DNA from: an uncultured Johnsonella sp.
GTDB taxonomy: Bacteria > Bacillota > Clostridia > Lachnospirales > Lachnospiraceae
Direction of reading: 5' to 3'
Assembly: GCA_900766185.1 (NCBI GenBank)
Contig: CAAFUL010000056.1
Span: 1-36,348, forward strand
DNA: 36,348 bases
Each line of letters opens with the position of its first letter. Positions within the stretch are counted from its first letter, which is position 1. A program made the position numbers and the translations under genes. The notes under the pieces are model-generated. The model saw only the letters and a program-made list of their open reading frames with translations. It was not told the origin of the DNA and did no database searches. Positions 32,565 through 36,348 of this stretch are shown here, piece after piece.

Positions 32565-35500
32565 ATGTCTGATAATAACGAATCATATCAGCCTATATCA
32601 TTTGATGCTATAAGAATAGGTCTGGCTTCTCCTGAGAAGATCATATCATGGTCAAAGGGTGAGGTGAAAAAACCGGAAACCATAAATTATAGAACTCTTA
32701 AACCTGAAAGAGAGGGCTTGTTTTGTGAAAAGATATTCGGACCCAGTAAAGATTGGGAATGTCATTGCGGTAAATACAAGAAAGTGCGTTATAAGGGAGT
32801 TGTTTGCGACAGGTGTGGAGTAGAGGTAACCAAGGCAAGTGTAAGACGAGAGAGAATGGGACATATACTGCTTGCCGCACCGGTATCACATATATGGTAC
32901 TTCAAGGGCATACCTTCACGCATGGGACTTATACTTGATATGTCTCCGAGAGTACTTGAAAAAGTATTATACTTTGCCTCATACATAGTGCTTGATGAAA
33001 TGGAAAGCGGACTTAGCTATAAGCAGGTTCTTTCAGAAAAAGAATACAGAGAAGCTATAGAAGCTTATGGATATGGTAATTTTAAGGCAGGTATGGGAGC
33101 TGAGGCTATATATGAGATCTTAAAAGCCATAGATCTTGACAAGGAGTCAAAAGATTTAAGAGAGCAGCTTGAAGATGCCAGCGGACAAAAGAGGGCTAAG
33201 ATCATAAAAAGACTTGAGGTAGTTGAAGCTTTCAGAAACTCAGGAAACAGACCGGAGTGGATGATACTTACAGCTATACCTGTTATTCCTCCCGATATAA
33301 GACCTATGGTACAGCTTGACGGAGGAAGATTTGCCACCAGCGATCTTAATGACCTGTATAGGAGAATTATCAATCGTAACAATCGTTTGGCAAGACTTCT
33401 TGAACTTGGAGCACCTGATATAATTATAAGAAATGAAAAGCGTATGTTACAAGAGGCGGTAGATGCTCTTATAGATAACGGAAGAAGGGGAAGACCGGTT
33501 ACAGGTCCCGGAAACAGAGCATTAAAATCTCTTTCAGATATGCTTAAAGGTAAGCAGGGAAGATTTCGTCAAAACCTTCTTGGAAAGCGTGTTGACTACT
33601 CAGGGCGTTCGGTTATAGTTGTAGGACCGGAACTTAAGATATATCAGTGCGGACTTCCGAAGGAAATGGCTATAGAGCTTTTCAAGCCGTTTGTTATGAA
33701 GGAGCTTGTAGCAAATGGTGCAGCTCACAATATAAAGTCTGCCAAGAAGATGGTGGAAAGATTGCAAACAGAAGTTTGGGATGTATTGGAAGAAGTTATA
33801 AAAGAGCATCCGGTAATCTTAAACAGAGCACCGACACTGCACAGACTGGGTATACAGGCATTTGAGCCGGTACTTGTAGAGGGTAAGGCTATAAAGCTGC
33901 ATCCTCTGGTATGTACAGCGTTCAATGCCGACTTTGACGGTGACCAGATGGCGGTACACCTTCCGCTTTCGGTAGAGGCACAGGCAGAGTGCAGATTCTT
34001 ACTGCTTTCTCCCAATAACCTCTTAAAACCTTCTGACGGAGGACCGGTAACGGTTCCGTCTCAGGATATGGTTCTGGGTATATATTATCTTACACAGTTA
34101 AGACCGGGAGCCTTGGGTGAAGGTAAGTTCTTTAAGAGCCCTAATGAGGCTATCTTGGCTTATGATAACAAGGTTATAAGCTTACATGCTAAAATAACGG
34201 TAAGAGTAAGCAAGAAGATGGATGGCGGCAAGGTGGTTACCGGCAACATAGAGACAACTGTGGGAAGACTTTTGTTTAATGAGATTATTCCTCAGGATCT
34301 TGGATTTATAGATAGAAGTGTTGAAAGTGATGCTATACTTTTAGAGATAGACTTCTTAGTAAAGAAAAAGCAATGTAAGCAGATACTTGAAAAAGTTATA
34401 AATGTTCACGGCTTATCAAAGACAGCGGAAGTTTTGGATAACATCAAGGCAATAGGATATAAATTCTCAACTATAGCGGCGATGACTGTTTCCGTATCGG
34501 ATATGACTGTTCCTGAAAGTAAGAAGCAAATTATTGCCGAAGCTGAGGCTACAGTAGATAAGATCGCCAAGAACTTCCATCGTGGTTTGGTAACTGATGA
34601 GGAAAGATACAAGGAAGTTATTGAAACTTGGAATCTTGCTGACGCAAAGCTTACCAAGGATCTGCTTGAAGGTCTTGATGCATATAATAACATATTTATG
34701 ATGGCGGATTCAGGAGCGAGAGGTTCTGATAAGCAGATAAAGCAGCTTGCAGGAATGCGTGGACTTATGGCGGATACGACAGGTCATACTATAGAGCTTC
34801 CTATCAAGTCAAACTTTAGAGAGGGACTTGATGTACTTGAGTACTTTATATCTGCACACGGTGCAAGAAAGGGACTTTCAGATACTGCACTTCGTACAGC
34901 CGATTCAGGATACTTGACCAGAAGATTGGTTGATGTATCACAGGATCTTATCATAAGGGAAAGTGATTGTTGTGAAGGCAAGGATATACCTTATATGGAG
35001 ATCAAGGACTTCAGAGACGGAGACGAGATCATAGAAAGTCTTGAAGAAAGAATTACAGGCAGATATATTGCCGAGACTATAGTAGATCCGGATAATAATG
35101 AGGTGGCTATAGAGGCTAATCAAATGTGTACGCCTAAGACCGCAGGTAAGGTTATGAAGGTACTTGCAAAGCTTGGCAGAGATAATATAAAAATAAGAAC
35201 AATTCTTTCATGTAAGTGTCATACCGGAGTATGTGCAAAATGTTACGGTGCAAATATGGCTACCGGTCAGGTTGTGCAAGTGGGCGAGGCGGTAGGAATT
35301 ATAGCCGCTCAGTCAATAGGTGAGCCGGGTACACAGCTTACTATGCGTACCTTCCATACCGGAGGTGTTGCCGGTGGAGATATCACACAGGGTCTTCCTC
35401 GTGTGGAGGAGCTTTTTGAAGCAAGAAAACCTAAGGGACTTGCTATTATATCAGAGCTTGCCGGTGTAGTGGAAGTTAAGGATATTAAAAAGAAGAGAGA

Positions 35501-36143
35501 AATTGTAGTAACTGATAATGAATCAGGAGAGTCAAGAACCTATCTTATACCATACGGTTCCAGAATGAAAGTTCAAGACGGTCAGGTAGTAGAGCCGGGA
35601 GATGCTCTTACAGAAGGTAGTGTAAATCCGCATGACATACTTAAAATCAAAGGTGTCAGAGCGGTTCAGGACTATATGATACAGGAAGTTCAAAGGGTGT
35701 ATCGTCTGCAAGGTGTTGAGATCAACGATAAGCATGTTGAGGTTATAGTTCGTCAAATGCTTAAGAAGGTCAAGATAGAAGAAAGCAACGATTCAGAGGT
35801 ACTTCCGGGAGTGTCTATGGATGTACTTGAGTTCAATGATATGAACGAAAAACTCATAGAAGAGGGCAAGACTCCGGCAGAGGGTAAGCAGGTAATGCTT
35901 GGAATTACCAAGGCATCCTTGGCAACAGATTCCTTCCTGTCAGCAGCTTCATTCCAAGAGACGACTAAGGTTCTTACAGAGGCTGCAATTAACGGCAAGG
36001 TTGACAGTTTATACGGACTCAAGGAGAATGTAATCTTAGGAAAACTTATACCTGCCGGTACGGGAATGAAGCGTTACAGAAATGTAAAGTTAAGTACCGA
36101 GGTGGCGGAAGAAGAGACTTCCGATGCAGCGGTAGTGCAGTAA
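32565..36143 (+). CDS. rpoC: DNA-directed RNA polymerase beta' subunit
   Basis: The 1192-residue beta' subunit is complete. It carries the zinc-binding group CHCGKYKK...CDRC (Cys66, Cys68, Cys81, Cys84), the catalytic magnesium motif NADFDGDQM (454-462) and the second zinc group CKCHTGVCAKC. The bridge-helix and trigger-loop regions (GLMADTTGHTIELPIKSNF, MRTFHTGGVAG) are intact. AAGGGAG precedes ATG 32565. It is transcribed with rpoB across a 261-bp spacer. Confidence 0.99.
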   Translation: MSDNNESYQPISFDAIRIGLASPEKIISWSKGEVKKPETINYRTLKPEREGLFCEKIFGPSKDWECHCGKYKKVRYKGVVCDRCGVEVTKASVRRERMGHILLAAPVSHIWYFKGIPSRMGLILDMSPRVLEKVLYFASYIVLDEMESGLSYKQVLSEKEYREAIEAYGYGNFKAGMGAEAIYEILKAIDLDKESKDLREQLEDASGQKRAKIIKRLEVVEAFRNSGNRPEWMILTAIPVIPPDIRPMVQLDGGRFATSDLNDLYRRIINRNNRLARLLELGAPDIIIRNEKRMLQEAVDALIDNGRRGRPVTGPGNRALKSLSDMLKGKQGRFRQNLLGKRVDYSGRSVIVVGPELKIYQCGLPKEMAIELFKPFVMKELVANGAAHNIKSAKKMVERLQTEVWDVLEEVIKEHPVILNRAPTLHRLGIQAFEPVLVEGKAIKLHPLVCTAFNADFDGDQMAVHLPLSVEAQAECRFLLLSPNNLLKPSDGGPVTVPSQDMVLGIYYLTQLRPGALGEGKFFKSPNEAILAYDNKVISLHAKITVRVSKKMDGGKVVTGNIETTVGRLLFNEIIPQDLGFIDRSVESDAILLEIDFLVKKKQCKQILEKVINVHGLSKTAEVLDNIKAIGYKFSTIAAMTVSVSDMTVPESKKQIIAEAEATVDKIAKNFHRGLVTDEERYKEVIETWNLADAKLTKDLLEGLDAYNNIFMMADSGARGSDKQIKQLAGMRGLMADTTGHTIELPIKSNFREGLDVLEYFISAHGARKGLSDTALRTADSGYLTRRLVDVSQDLIIRESDCCEGKDIPYMEIKDFRDGDEIIESLEERITGRYIAETIVDPDNNEVAIEANQMCTPKTAGKVMKVLAKLGRDNIKIRTILSCKCHTGVCAKCYGANMATGQVVQVGEAVGIIAAQSIGEPGTQLTMRTFHTGGVAGGDITQGLPRVEELFEARKPKGLAIISELAGVVEVKDIKKKREIVVTDNESGESRTYLIPYGSRMKVQDGQVVEPGDALTEGSVNPHDILKIKGVRAVQDYMIQEVQRVYRLQGVEINDKHVEVIVRQMLKKVKIEESNDSEVLPGVSMDVLEFNDMNEKLIEEGKTPAEGKQVMLGITKASLATDSFLSAASFQETTKVLTEAAINGKVDSLYGLKENVILGKLIPAGTGMKRYRNVKLSTEVAEEETSDAAVVQ

Positions 36144-36175
36144 TGTTGGGAACATAAACAATTAAACAGCAATAA

Positions 36176-36221
36176 TTAACAGAAACACTTCCTATTTCAA
36201 TCATACTCGCAGTACTGTTAA
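36176..36221 (-). repeat. Second copy of the 46-bp TTAACAG-bounded element
   Basis: This 46-bp segment is the reverse complement of 3851-3896 with one differing base, bounded by TTAACAG and CTGTTAA. In this copy the flanking sequence does not continue the long hairpin seen at the first copy, which lies within 3832-3891. The matching ends coincide with the terminal inverted repeats. A 46-bp size is small for a mobile element, but the pattern is consistent with one. Confidence 0.65.
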
Positions 36222-36231
36222 TAAAGTTTCG

Positions 36232-36317
36232 ACAAACTTGGTACAGACTGCGGAACTCGTGTGCTCGCCTACTCCGTGGCGAGCTGCACTCGAACAGTCC
36301 TCGTCTGTAAAGTTTGT
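36232..36317. repeat. GC-rich hairpin element at the window edge
   Basis: ACAAACTT (36232-36239) pairs perfectly with AAGTTTGT (36310-36317), ACAGAC (36243-36248) with GTCTGT (36303-36308), and an inner GCTCGCC (36263-36269) with GGCGAGC (36278-36284). It is far richer in GC than its surroundings and forms one long folded stem with internal loops. It resembles a REP-like repeat or a structured RNA; which of these is not known. It is close to the 3' end of rpoC. Confidence 0.55.
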
Positions 36318-36348
36318 AACTCACTTTATGAACAGTACTAAGCGCTAA

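Overview
This 36.3 kb AT-rich window looks like the chromosome of an anaerobic Firmicute in class Clostridia, most probably a Lachnospiraceae relative. That placement rests on the rpoB/rpoC sequences, a glycyl-radical hydroxyproline pathway, a zinc-ribbon membrane protein and GNAT fusion of a kind I associate with that family, and heavy use of ATA (Ile) and AGA (Arg) codons. The genus cannot be fixed from the sequence alone. Nearly all genes are on the + strand; one small membrane-protein gene (27547-27990) is on the - strand.

Layout. (1) 1-3900 is accessory and partly decayed: the 3' end of an unrecognised CDS, a stretch with iteron-like repeats and the fossil C-terminus of an ATPase, an orphan BlaR1/MecR1-type M56 metallopeptidase, a lipoprotein, and a structured intergenic region. 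(2) 3956-9156 is a metabolic operon: a strong promoter, ppnP (nucleoside phosphorylase), the activase and glycyl-radical enzyme of trans-4-hydroxy-L-proline dehydratase (HypD), proC, and an XRE-cupin regulator. HypD makes pyrroline-5-carboxylate from hydroxyproline and ProC reduces it to proline. (3) 9157-15211 is a mixed block: a structured leader and flavodoxin, a Bcp/PrxQ peroxiredoxin, a YbaK-type aminoacyl-tRNA deacylase, a Lys/Glu-rich lipoprotein, a POT peptide transporter, a small membrane protein and a Cof-type HAD phosphatase. (4) 15212-16714 holds ilvC with an upstream structured region and a strong terminator. (5) 16768-22167 is a probable export cassette: a zinc-ribbon membrane-anchored protein, an ABC ATPase and two ABC-2 permeases, the second separated by 89-bp tandem repeats. 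(6) 22247-27427 is housekeeping: cyclophilin, GNAT fusion, ispE, a GntR/FCD regulator, ddl, murI and a DUF1934 protein, ended by a perfect 42-bp palindromic bidirectional terminator. (7) 28121-36143 is rpoB-rpoC, with an unusually long, structured 261-bp spacer.

The most interesting non-coding signals are: the nested-stem leader at 9421-9535; a 46-bp element with TTAACAG terminal inverted repeats present in opposite orientation near both ends of the window (3851-3896 and 36176-36221); the 89-bp tandem repeats between the two permeases; the iteron-like repeats at 605-693; and the GC-rich hairpin element after rpoC. I found no CRISPR array, tRNA, rRNA or intact transposase. No single locus could be shown to be a wholly new system. 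The best candidates for undescribed biology are the zinc-ribbon/ABC-2 cassette and the structured leader.
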